From Fusobacterium_C necrophorum (GTDB taxonomy: Bacteria > Fusobacteriota > Fusobacteriia > Fusobacteriales > Fusobacteriaceae): 6,898 nucleotides of DNA. Shown here piece after piece: positions 6,799 through 6,898 of this stretch. A program made the translations under genes and the position numbers. Where the stretch lies: assembly GCF_900104395.1 (NCBI RefSeq), contig NZ_FMXX01000051.1, one strand, 5' to 3'. The notes below the pieces were generated by a model. It was not told where the DNA came from. It worked only from the letters and a program-made list of their open reading frames with translations, and made no database searches. Each line of letters starts with the position of its first letter. Position 1 is the first letter of the stretch.

Positions 6799-6898
6799 CA
6801 ATAGACTCCTTTTCAGAGCTAAATATTAATACTCTTTTGTTTGATTATAGTACATTTATTCTATTTTTATAATGATTTCTCTTAAAATAGGCTATTGT

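Larger units (their letters stand above)
6753..6898. other. AT-rich upstream region; no gene seen
   Basis: This holds the ribosome binding site and the main promoter. A second minus-strand TATAAT lies at 6844-6849 with only a poor -35 (TTATAA at 17 bases), and a forward TATAAT lies at 6868-6873, also without a good -35. The forward one could serve a divergent gene beyond the right edge, but no ribosome binding site or start codon supports that inside the window. A 7-base inverted repeat (ACAATAG at 6798-6804, CTATTGT at 6892-6898) reaches the window edge. No terminator or structured leader is evident. Confidence 0.5.

Noticed and set aside
6868..6873. Forward TATAAT as a divergent promoter
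   Set aside because: No good -35, no TG extension, and no start codon with a ribosome site follows before the window ends; in DNA this AT-rich the hexamer is expected by chance.

Overview
The window is almost entirely one very long gene on the minus strand. It reads from an ATG at position 6752 through the left edge with no stop codon, giving 2,250 complete codons plus two bases. The protein has the layout of a classical (type Va) autotransporter adhesin of the genus Fusobacterium: a long charged signal peptide, a conserved post-signal domain, a proline-rich linker, a very long Gly/Asn/Ser/Thr-rich beta-helix passenger made of about 40 degenerate repeats, a conserved pre-barrel junction, a helical linker, and the start of an outer-membrane beta-barrel that the left edge cuts off. 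Roughly one third G+C, heavy use of GGA/AAT/AAA/ATT codons and the N-terminal signature all point to a fusobacterium. The G+C looks higher than the F. nucleatum average, so a F. necrophorum or F. gonidiaformans type is possible, but I cannot fix the species.

Layout from right to left, in the direction of transcription: 6753-6898 is a short AT-rich upstream region with an extended -10 promoter and a strong GGAGG ribosome binding site; 6627-6752 signal peptide; 6183-6626 conserved N-terminal domain; 5973-6116 proline-rich linker; 5571-5972 passenger entry segment with the only two cysteines seen; 4041-5570 first repeat block; 3543-4040 non-repeat module; 1128-3542 second repeat block; 492-1127 junction; 261-491 helical linker; 1-260 first strands of the barrel.

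The parts fit one job. The signal peptide sends the protein through Sec, the barrel would insert in the outer membrane with BAM help, and the beta-helix passenger would be displayed on the surface, probably for adhesion. The passenger's ligand cannot be read from the sequence. No RNA gene, insertion sequence, CRISPR array or second gene is supported, and the forward-strand open frames are shadows. The points most worth a second look are an in-frame A8 tract in mid-gene where a one-base slip in either direction gives an early stop, an isolated Cys pair, an RGD tripeptide near the N-terminus, and a non-repeat module inside the passenger.
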